A DNA stretch of 64,000 nucleotides, taken from assembly GCF_014904745.1 (NCBI RefSeq), contig NZ_JACZCS010000018.1, positions 1-64,000 of the forward strand, written 5' to 3'. Below the pieces are notes generated by a model. That model searched no databases. It worked only from the letters and a program-made list of their open reading frames with translations, and was not told where the DNA came from. Below, in pieces: positions 37,328 through 45,316 of the stretch. The translations under genes and the position numbers were made by a program. The stretch comes from Oricola nitratireducens (GTDB lineage Bacteria; Pseudomonadota; Alphaproteobacteria; Rhizobiales; Rhizobiaceae). The first letter of the stretch is position 1. Each line of letters begins with the position of its first letter.

Positions 37328-38761
37328 ATGCCCGCCGAAAAAACCTCCGTTCCCGACCTGATCAATTCCTTCGACGTCTCCAGGGAGACGCTGGAGTCCA
37401 TTGTTGCCGAGACGCTCGCCAAGGCAGATGACGGCGAACTGTTCCTGGAACACTCGGAATCCGAGATGCTGATGTTCGACAACGGCCGACTGAAGACCGG
37501 TTCGTTCAACACCGGGCGCGGCTTCGGGTTGCGCGCGGTCGCCGGCGAAGCGACAGGTTACGCCGAATCGGGCGAACTCTCGCTTGGAGCGCTGAAGCGC
37601 GCCTCGGACGCCGTGGGCGCGGTGACGACCGGCTATTCCGGCAAATATGACGCAGCCCCGCAGGGCACAAACCGCAAGCTCTATGGCGACGCCAACCCGA
37701 TCGGCGAGCCGTCCTTCGAGGCGAAGGTGAAGCTTCTGACCGAGATCGACGCCTATCTGCGGGCGAAGGATCCGCGCGTGCGCCAGGTCACCGCCTCGCT
37801 CGCCGCCTCGTGGCAGGTGGTGGAGATCCTGCGCGCCGACGGCCATTTCGCCAAGGACATCCGCCCACTGACGCGGATCAACATCTCGGTCATGGTCGGC
37901 GACGGCGACCGCCAGGAGACCGGCTCGAACGGCATGGGCGGACGGCAGGCATTCGGGGAATTCATCGCCACCGACACATGGCAGCACGGTGCCGACGAGG
38001 CGCTGCGCCAGGCGCTGGTCAATCTGGAAGCCAAGCCGGCGCCCGCCGGAACGTTCGACATCGTTCTCGGCTCCGGCTGGCCCGGCGTCATGCTGCACGA
38101 GGCCGTCGGCCACGGGCTGGAAGGTGATTTCAACCGCAAGGGCACCTCGGCTTTTGCCGGCCTGATGGGCGAGCAGGTGGCCGCCAGGGGCGTCACCGTC
38201 GTCGACGACGGCACGATCGAGAACCGGCGCGGCTCACTGTCCATCGACGACGAGGGCACGCCGTCGGGCTACAATGTGCTGATCGAGGACGGCAAGCTCA
38301 CCGGTTACATGCAGGACCGGCTCAATGCGCGGCTGATGGGCGTCAAGCCGACCGGCAACGGCCGGCGCGAATCCTACGCGCATGCGCCAATGCCGCGGAT
38401 GACCAATACCTACATGCTCGGCGGCGACAAGACGCCCGACGAGATCATCGCCTCGGTGAAGAAGGGTCTTTACGCCGTCTCCTTCGGCGGCGGCCAGGTT
38501 GACATCACCTCCGGTAAGTTCGTGTTCGGCTGTACCGAGGCCTACATGATCGAGGACGGCAAGGTGACCTATCCGGTCAAGGGCGCGATGCTGATCGGCA
38601 ACGGCCCGGAGGCGATGCACCGCGTCTCGATGATCGGCAACGACATGAAGCTCGATCCGGGCATCGGCATGTGCGGCAAGGCCGGCCAGGGCGTGCCAGT
38701 CGGCGTCGGCCAGCCGCATCTTCGGATGGACCAGATGACGGTGGGCGGGACGGAGCGGTAG
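37328..38761 (+). CDS. tldD: Metalloprotease TldD
   Basis: The 477-residue protein is the catalytic subunit of the TldD/E protease, which in E. coli processes microcin B17 and unfolded peptides. The zinc motif HExxxH is H257-EAVG-H262, and later motifs GTSAFAGLMGEQVA, DGTIENRRGSLSIDDEG and FVFGCTEAYMIEDGKV are typical. AAAAGG precedes the ATG. The partner TldE/PmbA is not in the window. Genes with this neighbourhood are common in rhizobia. Confidence 0.95.
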   Translation: MPAEKTSVPDLINSFDVSRETLESIVAETLAKADDGELFLEHSESEMLMFDNGRLKTGSFNTGRGFGLRAVAGEATGYAESGELSLGALKRASDAVGAVTTGYSGKYDAAPQGTNRKLYGDANPIGEPSFEAKVKLLTEIDAYLRAKDPRVRQVTASLAASWQVVEILRADGHFAKDIRPLTRINISVMVGDGDRQETGSNGMGGRQAFGEFIATDTWQHGADEALRQALVNLEAKPAPAGTFDIVLGSGWPGVMLHEAVGHGLEGDFNRKGTSAFAGLMGEQVAARGVTVVDDGTIENRRGSLSIDDEGTPSGYNVLIEDGKLTGYMQDRLNARLMGVKPTGNGRRESYAHAPMPRMTNTYMLGGDKTPDEIIASVKKGLYAVSFGGGQVDITSGKFVFGCTEAYMIEDGKVTYPVKGAMLIGNGPEAMHRVSMIGNDMKLDPGIGMCGKAGQGVPVGVGQPHLRMDQMTVGGTER

Positions 38762-38866
38762 AAATCCCGCCGTCGCGCCGTGTTGACCGACATCAAGGCT
38801 TACGCCGAGTAAGGGTCTAGGCTTCTCCTGTCGCGCCGCATCCTGTCGGGCGACGAGGAGGAGATA

Positions 38867-39343
38867 ATGAAACTGATCAACGCCGTTGCCGGCATCGCGC
38901 TGGCATTCACATTCGCTACCCCCGCCCTGGCCGATGCGACCGTCAAGGTCGATCTGTGGGACAAGGGCGGCGACATGGACATGTCGGCGCATATGGGCCT
39001 CGGCATGAATGCCGACATGTCCATGGCGACGATGGGCATCACCGTCGACCAGGCTTCCGTTCCGGCGGGCAAGGTCACGTTCGATGTGACCAATGTCTCG
39101 AAGGAAGCGGAACACGAGATGATCGTGGCCCCGATCGCGGACATGAATGTCGTGCTGCCCTACAACGCCGACGAAAACCGTGTCGACGAGGACGCCTCTG
39201 GCGATCTTGGAGAAGTTTCCGAACTCGAGCCGGGCCAGGGCGGCTCGCTTACGCTCAGTCTCAAGCCGGGGCTTTACATTCTGTACTGCAACATTCCGGG
39301 CCACTACATGGCCGGGATGTGGACGACAATCGAAGTGAAATAG
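38867..39343 (+). CDS. Exported cupredoxin-domain (plastocyanin-like) copper protein
   Basis: The 158-residue protein has a signal peptide to ALA (residue 22). The cupredoxin fold is suggested by ASVPAGKVTFDVTNVSKEAEHEMIV and the C-terminal copper loop YCNIPGHYMAGMW, giving His (in EAEHEM), Cys, His and Met ligands of a type 1 site. A Met-rich segment (MDMSAHMGLGMNADMSMATMG) may also bind copper. It is a probable periplasmic electron carrier or copper chaperone; partner unknown. Confidence 0.88.
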   Translation: MKLINAVAGIALAFTFATPALADATVKVDLWDKGGDMDMSAHMGLGMNADMSMATMGITVDQASVPAGKVTFDVTNVSKEAEHEMIVAPIADMNVVLPYNADENRVDEDASGDLGEVSELEPGQGGSLTLSLKPGLYILYCNIPGHYMAGMWTTIEVK

Positions 39344-39359
39344 GCGATTGCCGGCTTCA

Positions 39360-39435
39360 GGTTACAGACAGTTTTCAAGATTGTGTCTGTAACCATCCTG
39401 TGTTACAGACAGTTTTTCCGAAACTGTCTGTAACC
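39360..39435. repeat. Two tandem 34-bp palindromic repeats
   Basis: Two 34-nt units, 39361-39394 and 39402-39435, are separated by 7 nt. They share the first 15 and last 10 nt and differ only in the centre. Each is an inverted repeat: the first has 11-bp arms (39360-39370, 39384-39394) and the second has perfect 14-bp arms GTTACAGACAGTTT/AAACTGTCTGTAAC (39402-39415, 39421-39434) around a 5-nt loop. The second ends one base before the base preceding the nucleotidyltransferase ATG, leaving no room for a Shine-Dalgarno. They are candidate operators or translation-blocking hairpins. Confidence 0.9.
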
Positions 39436-39436
39436 G

Positions 39437-40426
39437 ATGAAAACAATTCCGCCCGCCATCCGCACGCTCTACGCCGACCTGACGCAGGAGTTGCATGCCC
39501 GCAGCGAACGTCCCGGTTCGATCTATACCCGCGTGATCAAGGACATCGACTATGCCTATGCGAAACGTTCCGTCGGCGCGACACGCCGGGACGTATTTCT
39601 CGGACGGGCCGACGATCCGGAAACAGTCGCCCGTATCGAAGCCATAAAAGCCGAGAACGAACGGGCCAAGGCGCGCCGAAAAACCATTTCCGCCCTGAAA
39701 GCCGGCGGCGTGCCGGCTCCCGCCGCGCAGCTTGGCGCCGTCCTCGACGCTCTCGACGATGCCGGTCTTCTCCTGAAAATGGTCGTCGTCGGCACGGCGG
39801 CCTATCAATGCTATGCGCCACTCACGGGCGTCCACCTTCCGGCCCCGCACCTCATGACGCAAGACGCCGACTTCGCGGCGCTGTCGCTCACCATCGAGGC
39901 TGACGAGGAAGGCGAGGACATGGAAACCATTCTCAAACGCGCCGACGCGAGCTTTACTTCCGTACCGGGATTGAACAGGAAAGCGCTGCCGTCCCATTTC
40001 CGGTCCGCCTCCGGCCTCATGGTCGATCTTCTGACACCGCAACTGCGCCGCGACGACGCCAACCCGATGCCCATGGAAAAGCCGAAAGCCGGTGCGACGC
40101 CGCTGCAATATCTCAAATGGCTGATAGCGGAACCCGTGCGAGCCGCAGTCCTGTTCTCGGCCGGAATCCCCGTTCTGGTACCGCAGCCGGCACGCTATGC
40201 GATCCACAAGCTGATCATCGCGCAGAAGCGGACGGCGGACAGGGTCAAGCGCGACAAGGATCTCGCCCAGGCCTCTGCCCTCGTCACCGTCCTGCGACAA
40301 TCGGATCCCTATGCGCTGGAGGACGCACGCGACGCGGCCTTCGCCGAAGGCAGGGAAGGCTGGGAAACGCCCGTTCGCCGGTCGTTGAAGGAAATAAACC
40401 TGGGCGAGGATTTCCACCCGGCCTGA
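39437..40426 (+). CDS. GSU2403-family nucleotidyltransferase-fold protein (NTP_transf_8-like)
   Basis: The 329-residue protein contains LLKMVVVGTAAYQCYAPLTG followed by MTQDADFAAL, a nucleotidyltransferase-like strand-turn with the acidic pair (TxDxD) seen in minimal nucleotidyltransferases. IPVLVPQPARYAIHKLIIAQ and the following helices fit the C-terminal half of the GSU2403/NTP_transf_8 family. An N-terminal helical region (1-90) precedes the fold. In-frame stop TAA at 39431 rules out an upstream extension. No Shine-Dalgarno is visible, and two 34-bp palindromes abut the start. The biochemical role is unknown; related folds occur in AbiEii-type toxins. Confidence 0.78.
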   Translation: MKTIPPAIRTLYADLTQELHARSERPGSIYTRVIKDIDYAYAKRSVGATRRDVFLGRADDPETVARIEAIKAENERAKARRKTISALKAGGVPAPAAQLGAVLDALDDAGLLLKMVVVGTAAYQCYAPLTGVHLPAPHLMTQDADFAALSLTIEADEEGEDMETILKRADASFTSVPGLNRKALPSHFRSASGLMVDLLTPQLRRDDANPMPMEKPKAGATPLQYLKWLIAEPVRAAVLFSAGIPVLVPQPARYAIHKLIIAQKRTADRVKRDKDLAQASALVTVLRQSDPYALEDARDAAFAEGREGWETPVRRSLKEINLGEDFHPA

Positions 40427-40542
40427 CGTCCGCCACGCTCCGGTATCCGCCCCTGCCCGCGTCAACGCGGCACACCCGCCTTGCCGTTGCCATGCTGCGA
40501 CCTCACATTCCGTTCAAGACATGTGAAACCGGAGAACACATC

Positions 40543-40932
40543 ATGAGCTACACGATCGATCGCACCTTCACCGGCGAAAGCTTCGATACCATTGTCGAGC
40601 GCACCCGCGCGGCGCTTGCCGACAAGGGGTTCGGCGTTCTGACCGAGATCGACGTCAAGGCGACGATGAAGAAGAAGATCGACGTCGAGATGGGCGACTA
40701 CCTGATCCTCGGCGCGTGCAATCCGAAGATGGCTTTCGAGGCGATCAAGCTGGAGCCGCGCGTCGGCGCGATGCTGCCGTGCAACGTGATCGTGCGCAAG
40801 ACCGGCGACGACGAGGTGATGGTCTCCGCCATCGACCCGGTCGCCTCGATGCAGGCGATCCCCAACCAGACGCTGAAGGACGTCGCCGTCCAGGTGCGCG
40901 AGATGCTGGCAGGGGCGATCGAGGGCGTGTGA
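40543..40932 (+). CDS. DUF302 domain protein
   Basis: The 129-residue protein matches DUF302: FDTIVERTRAALADKGFGVLTEIDVKATM at the N-terminus, DYLILGACNPKMAFEAIKLEP, then GAMLPCNVIVRKTGDDEVMVSAIDP. The start at 40543 follows GGAGAA. The domain is small and often periplasmic or cytosolic in stress contexts; no catalytic role is established. It lies 68 nt upstream of the tRNA-Glu gene. Confidence 0.9.
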   Translation: MSYTIDRTFTGESFDTIVERTRAALADKGFGVLTEIDVKATMKKKIDVEMGDYLILGACNPKMAFEAIKLEPRVGAMLPCNVIVRKTGDDEVMVSAIDPVASMQAIPNQTLKDVAVQVREMLAGAIEGV

Positions 40933-40955
40933 ACAGCGCGCCTGCGCGGTTCGCA

Positions 40956-40984
40956 TTGACGTTGCGCCGTCTCGCGCCTATATG
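40956..40984 (+). promoter_or_regulatory. Sigma-70 promoter of tRNA-Glu
   Basis: TTGACG (40956-40961) and TATATG (40979-40984) are separated by 17 nt. The -10 ends 16 nt before the tRNA, close to the rhizobial consensus. Confidence 0.72.
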
Positions 40985-41000
40985 CGCGTCTTCCGCGTAC

Positions 41001-41075
41001 GCTCCCATCGTCTAGCGGTCAGGACGCCGCCCTCTCACGGCGGAAACAGGGGTTCGATTCCCCTTGGGAGTACCA
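41001..41075 (+). tRNA. tRNA-Glu (anticodon CTC)
   Basis: A 75-nt cloverleaf with acceptor GCTCCCA/TGGGAGT, anticodon stem CCGCC/GGCGG around loop CTCTCAC (anticodon CTC, reading GAG) and T arm AGGGGTTCGATTCCCCT. CCA is encoded. The overall sequence is that of bacterial tRNA-Glu. Confidence 0.95.
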
Positions 41076-41256
41076 GAACCTTCCCTAACGTTCACGAAGT
41101 CTTAGCCATATCTTCGGATTTGCTTCGAAGTTTAGGAAATTGAACTTCAATTCCCGCTAATCATGCGCCACCTAACCGCAACGTGACGCCGCACGGCCGG
41201 ATTGCGGGCATCGGGTTTCAACCAGACAGGGACCGCATGACGCGGTTTGAGCGCAA

Positions 41257-42732
41257 ATGGCTTCACAGGCAAGTTCCGCACGCAAGAAGACGGAGAGCAC
41301 GACGACGAAACGGCGCGAGCGCGCCCGCCCCGCCGCCCCGGTGACACCGCTTTACGCGGGCACCAACATTTTCGCGGCCGATACCGCTCCCGAAGGCACC
41401 GAGACCGCGAACACGATCCCCTTCGACGCGAGCCAGGCCGACGCGGCCGCGCTGCAGGCGCTGCTGCGCGAACGCATCGAGCCCGGTGCCGCCGAAGCCG
41501 AGACAAGCGACGAGCAGACCGAAACGCCGAAGCCGGCCGCAGCGCCGCCGGCGCGTCCGCGCTACCTCTCGCGCCTGATCAAGGCTTTCATCGGTCTCGC
41601 CATCATCGCCATCGCCGGCTGGATGCCGGCGCAGCGCCTGTTCCAGGTCTCGAGCGTCGAAGCCGTCGTCAACGCCCGCCTCGTCACCGTGCGTTCGCCG
41701 ATCAACGGCGTGGTCGGCATCGATACGGCCGGGCTGACGGTCGGTGAGCCGGTCTCGGCCGGCGGCCATCTGGCCAGAATCACGAATCCGCGCGCCGACC
41801 GCTACCGGCTCGACGACGCGATCGCCGAACTCGGCGATGCCCGCGAGGAACGCGACGCACTGGCCGCGAAGCTGAAGAACCTGCAGGGCCTCCGCACCGA
41901 CCTCGCCGCGCAGCTGGCCGCATTCCGCGACAATCGCATTCGCCAGATCGACGCCCGCGTCGCGGAGGCCGACGCCCGCATCGCCGCGGCGGAAGCCGTG
42001 CTCGGCAATGTCGAGCAGAGCCGCCGGCGCCAGGCAACGCTGACGCAAAAGGGTTTCGTCGCGCAGACCACGCTGGAAGACGCCACCCGCGAGGCTTCGG
42101 TCGCGCAGGCCTCGGCCGACGAGGCGCGCGCCCAGCGCGCGGCGCTGATGGTCGAGCGGGACGCGCTGGGCTCCGGCGTTTATGTCGGCGACAGCTACAA
42201 TGACGAACCGCGCTCGGCGCAGCGCCTCGACGAGATCGCGCAGGCGATCGGTTCGATCCGCGCCGATCTCGCCCGGCAGGAAGCGCGCGTGACGCGCGCC
42301 GAAGCCGCGTTGAAGCGCGAACGCGACGCCTACGCGCTTGTCCAGTCAGCCGATCTTTCGGCACCCGTCAGCGGCCGCGTCTGGGAAGTCCTGACCGCGC
42401 CGGGCGAACAGGTCGCCGCCGGACAGGCGCTGTTCAGCGTTCTCAACTGCGCGCAGCCGCTGGTCACCGCCGCCGTCTCCGAAGCCGTCTACAACAGCCT
42501 TTCTGTCGGCATACCGGCCCGGTTCATTTTCCGCGAGGGCGGCGAGGCGATGCCCGGACATGTCGTCCAGCTGAGCGGCGTCGCATCGGCCTCTTCCAAT
42601 TTCGCGATCGTGCCCTCCGCGCTGACCAAGGAATCCTATCGGGTGGCGGTGTCGCTTGACGATGCGCCGAACGCCACCGCCTGCTCGGTTGGCCGGACTG
42701 GCCGGGTCGTTTTCGGCGCGGCCGGACAATAG
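41257..42732 (+). CDS. HlyD/membrane-fusion-type protein, BgsB-like
   Basis: The 491-residue protein has a disordered N-terminal cytoplasmic part (1-100), one membrane helix (about 105-125, LIKAFIGLAIIAIAG) and a periplasmic fusion-protein domain. A biotinyl-lipoyl-like half motif (VRSPINGVVGI) opens it, a long alpha-hairpin coiled coil follows (about 180-345), and the second half motif (LSAPVSGRVWEVLTAPGEQV) closes it. It lies 37 nt upstream of a GT2 polysaccharide synthase. This pair has the layout of the Sinorhizobium bgsBA mixed-linkage beta-glucan genes, where BgsB is the fusion partner of the synthase. Alginate-type Alg44 proteins are a less likely alternative, because the PilZ-like part is on the synthase. 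Confidence 0.8.
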   Translation: MASQASSARKKTESTTTKRRERARPAAPVTPLYAGTNIFAADTAPEGTETANTIPFDASQADAAALQALLRERIEPGAAEAETSDEQTETPKPAAAPPARPRYLSRLIKAFIGLAIIAIAGWMPAQRLFQVSSVEAVVNARLVTVRSPINGVVGIDTAGLTVGEPVSAGGHLARITNPRADRYRLDDAIAELGDAREERDALAAKLKNLQGLRTDLAAQLAAFRDNRIRQIDARVAEADARIAAAEAVLGNVEQSRRRQATLTQKGFVAQTTLEDATREASVAQASADEARAQRAALMVERDALGSGVYVGDSYNDEPRSAQRLDEIAQAIGSIRADLARQEARVTRAEAALKRERDAYALVQSADLSAPVSGRVWEVLTAPGEQVAAGQALFSVLNCAQPLVTAAVSEAVYNSLSVGIPARFIFREGGEAMPGHVVQLSGVASASSNFAIVPSALTKESYRVAVSLDDAPNATACSVGRTGRVVFGAAGQ

Positions 42733-42769
42733 GCGGCGCGAAAGCGCGCGAAACGGACGGTAACCGCCG

Positions 42770-44728
42770 ATGAACCCGATGATGTCCACGCTGCTCGAGG
42801 GCGCCACGCCGGGCCTGCTGCTCGCGGCGGCGATGTTCGTGGTGATCCCGTGGCTCGACCGTAACGGCCGCTGGCGCGCCCTGCCGATCGCCGCGGTGCT
42901 GGTCTTCACGGTCCACTACATGTACTGGCGCGCCACCGTCACGATCCCGACTTCCGACAATCTCGTGGATTTCTTCGCCGGCTGGCTGTTCTTCATCGTG
43001 GAACTCATGGCCGTGACCGGTTCGGTCATTTCCTACGTCACGCTGTCTCGCACGAAGAACCGCACGCCGGATGTCGAAGCCAACAAGCCCTGGCTAAAGG
43101 GTCTCAAGCGCCCGCCGCTGGTCGACGTTTTCATCTGCACCTACAACGAGAACAAGGAAATCCTCGAGCGCACGATGCTCGGCGCGATGACGATGAATCA
43201 CCCGCATTACCGGGTCTGGGTTCTCGACGACGGGCGGCGCGAATGGCTCAGGGAATTTGCCGCGGAACTGGGCTGCAACTATCTCACCCGCCCGGACAAC
43301 AACCACGCCAAGGCCGGCAACATCAACCATGCGATCCAACATGTGCGCGGGCTCGACGTGCCGCCGGATTTCATCTCGGTGCTGGACGCCGATTTCGTGC
43401 CGACGCCGGTGTTCCTGTCGCGGGCGCTGACGCTATTTCGCGACGAAGGCGTCGGGATCGTGCAGACGCCGCAGCATTTCATCAATCCGGATCCGATTCA
43501 GGCCAATTTGCGCGCCTCCGACGCTTGGCCGGACGAACAGCGCTATTTTTTCGATGTGCTGATGCCGGCAAAGGATGCCTGGGGCACGGCGTTTTGCTGC
43601 GGTACGTCGTCGGTGATCCGGATGAAGGCTCTTGCCAAGGCTGGCGGCTTTCCGACCGAATCCGTCACCGAGGACTATCTGCTGACGCTGCGGCTGCAGC
43701 GGTTCGGCTACCGCACCGTCTATCTTAACGAGCAACTGTCGCTCGGCCTCGCGCCGGAGGGGCTGCAGGAATACATCACGCAGCGCAGCCGCTGGTGCCT
43801 CGGTTTTTTCCAGATCATTCGCGGTGCCGACGGGCCCTTCAGGCCGGGCAACGGCCTGCGCTTCATCGACCGCATCAGCCTCGTGGAAAGCATGCTCTAC
43901 TGGGCAGGCGCCTATATGTTCCGGGTCGCCGGACTGGTGATCCCCATCCTTTACCTCCTGTTCGGCATCCATGCCGTCAATGTCGGAACGGCGGACGGCA
44001 TCGCGCATTTCCTGCCCTACTACTTCTCGCAAATCACCGTGATGGCATGGCTGTCGGGACAGCGCGTTCTTCCGGTCATGACGGACGTGTCGCAGCTCCT
44101 GGCGGCGCGCGAGATCCTCACCGGCGTCGCTGTCGGGCTGTTCCGCCCCAAGGGGCAGAAGTTCAAGGTCACCGCCAAGGGCGGCGACCGCAGCAAGACA
44201 GTCGTGCAGTGGCGCATGCTGACGATGTTCTCCGCATTGCTGCTCCTGACCGTGCTCGGCATCGCCGTCTCGTTCGGCCGCAACGGTGCGCTGCAGGATT
44301 CCAGCGCCGTCGCGCTCTACTGGAGCTGGTACAACATGCTGATCCTGATCGCGGCGATCGCGGTCTGCATCGAGAAGCCGCGCATGCGCCGCAGCGACCG
44401 CCTGCATGGCGGCGAGACGGTCAAGGTGATCGTCGGCGGACAGACAGGCGTTTTCTCGACGGCGGATATCTCGGTCGGCGGCATGCGCCTCCTCGGCGCC
44501 GTGAACGCGGCCGTCGGCGACACCGTGACGATCGAACTCGGTCCGGACCGGTTCGATGGCCGGATCGTTCGGCGGTCCGGCACAGACTTCGCCATCGAGG
44601 TCGAAAACAGCCTGAAGGCGCGAACGGCGATGGTGCGGCACGTCTATTCCGGCGGGTTCCACTCCAGCGTGCGCAACATCAGCCTCGCGCTGGTGGCCCG
44701 CCGGGTGCTTGCGCGCCTTTCGTCATAG
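42770..44728 (+). CDS. GT2 polysaccharide synthase with PilZ-like C-terminus, BgsA-like (mixed-linkage beta-glucan synthase type)
   Basis: The 652-residue inner-membrane processive glycosyltransferase has two N-terminal helices, then a GT2 domain with D153 (VLDDG), DxD D206-A-D208, TED (300-302) and QRSRW (338-342), the cellulose-synthase set. Further helices form the channel. The C-terminus carries an R540xxxR544 pair and D566xSxxG571 in an 80-residue beta domain, the residues by which PilZ domains bind c-di-GMP. Length and order match BgsA of Sinorhizobium, which makes (1-3)(1-4)-beta-glucan when c-di-GMP rises. Cellulose or curdlan synthase are the alternatives. No bcsB, bcsZ or bcsC is adjacent. 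Confidence 0.85.
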   Translation: MNPMMSTLLEGATPGLLLAAAMFVVIPWLDRNGRWRALPIAAVLVFTVHYMYWRATVTIPTSDNLVDFFAGWLFFIVELMAVTGSVISYVTLSRTKNRTPDVEANKPWLKGLKRPPLVDVFICTYNENKEILERTMLGAMTMNHPHYRVWVLDDGRREWLREFAAELGCNYLTRPDNNHAKAGNINHAIQHVRGLDVPPDFISVLDADFVPTPVFLSRALTLFRDEGVGIVQTPQHFINPDPIQANLRASDAWPDEQRYFFDVLMPAKDAWGTAFCCGTSSVIRMKALAKAGGFPTESVTEDYLLTLRLQRFGYRTVYLNEQLSLGLAPEGLQEYITQRSRWCLGFFQIIRGADGPFRPGNGLRFIDRISLVESMLYWAGAYMFRVAGLVIPILYLLFGIHAVNVGTADGIAHFLPYYFSQITVMAWLSGQRVLPVMTDVSQLLAAREILTGVAVGLFRPKGQKFKVTAKGGDRSKTVVQWRMLTMFSALLLLTVLGIAVSFGRNGALQDSSAVALYWSWYNMLILIAAIAVCIEKPRMRRSDRLHGGETVKVIVGGQTGVFSTADISVGGMRLLGAVNAAVGDTVTIELGPDRFDGRIVRRSGTDFAIEVENSLKARTAMVRHVYSGGFHSSVRNISLALVARRVLARLSS

Positions 44729-44735
44729 CGATCCG

Positions 44736-45242
44736 TCAGGCGGGCGGCGGACCGTATTTATTGGCGCCGGGATCGCCGGGGCGCGTCAGCCACCAGATCA
44801 TCAGCACCGCGACAACCAGCTGGACGATGACAGCAATGATGAAGCCCGCTCCGCCCATCATCGCTGCGGGGCCGTTCAGCGCCTCGGGCGCCATGCCGCC
44901 GTGTTGCATCATGCCGAAACCGAAGACCCCACCCATCAGGCCGACCATGGAAATGAGCGACACCGCGACAGGCAGCAGGATCAGCCAGCCGGGCTTGCCG
45001 GTATCCTGCATGCGCCGCCAGCCGGCGGCGACGATCGGCAGAAAGATGGCAAGCTGAAAGATGCTGGTCACCGGCGTGCTCGCCATCGGACCACCGCCGA
45101 AAAGAATCCGGTCGATGACGTTGCCGAGGATGCTGCCGATGAAGACGAACAGCACGAACCACCAGTATTCCGGCCGTGCGGCGCGGCCGGAGAAACCGAC
45201 ATATTTGCGAAAGCAGGTCCGGATCGCTTCGGAAAATCCCAT
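44736..45242 (-). CDS. DUF805 inner-membrane protein
   Basis: The 168-residue protein starts at MGFSEAIRTCFRKYVGFSGRAARPEYWWFVLF, the invariant DUF805 opening, and has four to five predicted membrane helices. The loop GWRRMQDTGKPGWLILLP is also diagnostic. The function is unknown. The start at 45242 was chosen from the family N-terminus. It converges with the glucan synthase gene. Confidence 0.92.
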   Translation of the reverse strand: MGFSEAIRTCFRKYVGFSGRAARPEYWWFVLFVFIGSILGNVIDRILFGGGPMASTPVTSIFQLAIFLPIVAAGWRRMQDTGKPGWLILLPVAVSLISMVGLMGGVFGFGMMQHGGMAPEALNGPAAMMGGAGFIIAVIVQLVVAVLMIWWLTRPGDPGANKYGPPPA

Positions 45243-45316
45243 GGATTCCTCCCGGTCTTGAACGATCGCCCCGGCCGGGATGCTAAACCACGGCATGCGA
45301 CCGTGGCAATCGGCGT

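Noticed and set aside
39360-39435. Possible CRISPR array
   Set aside because: Only two units, each internally palindromic, with a 7-nt spacer. No cas genes are nearby.
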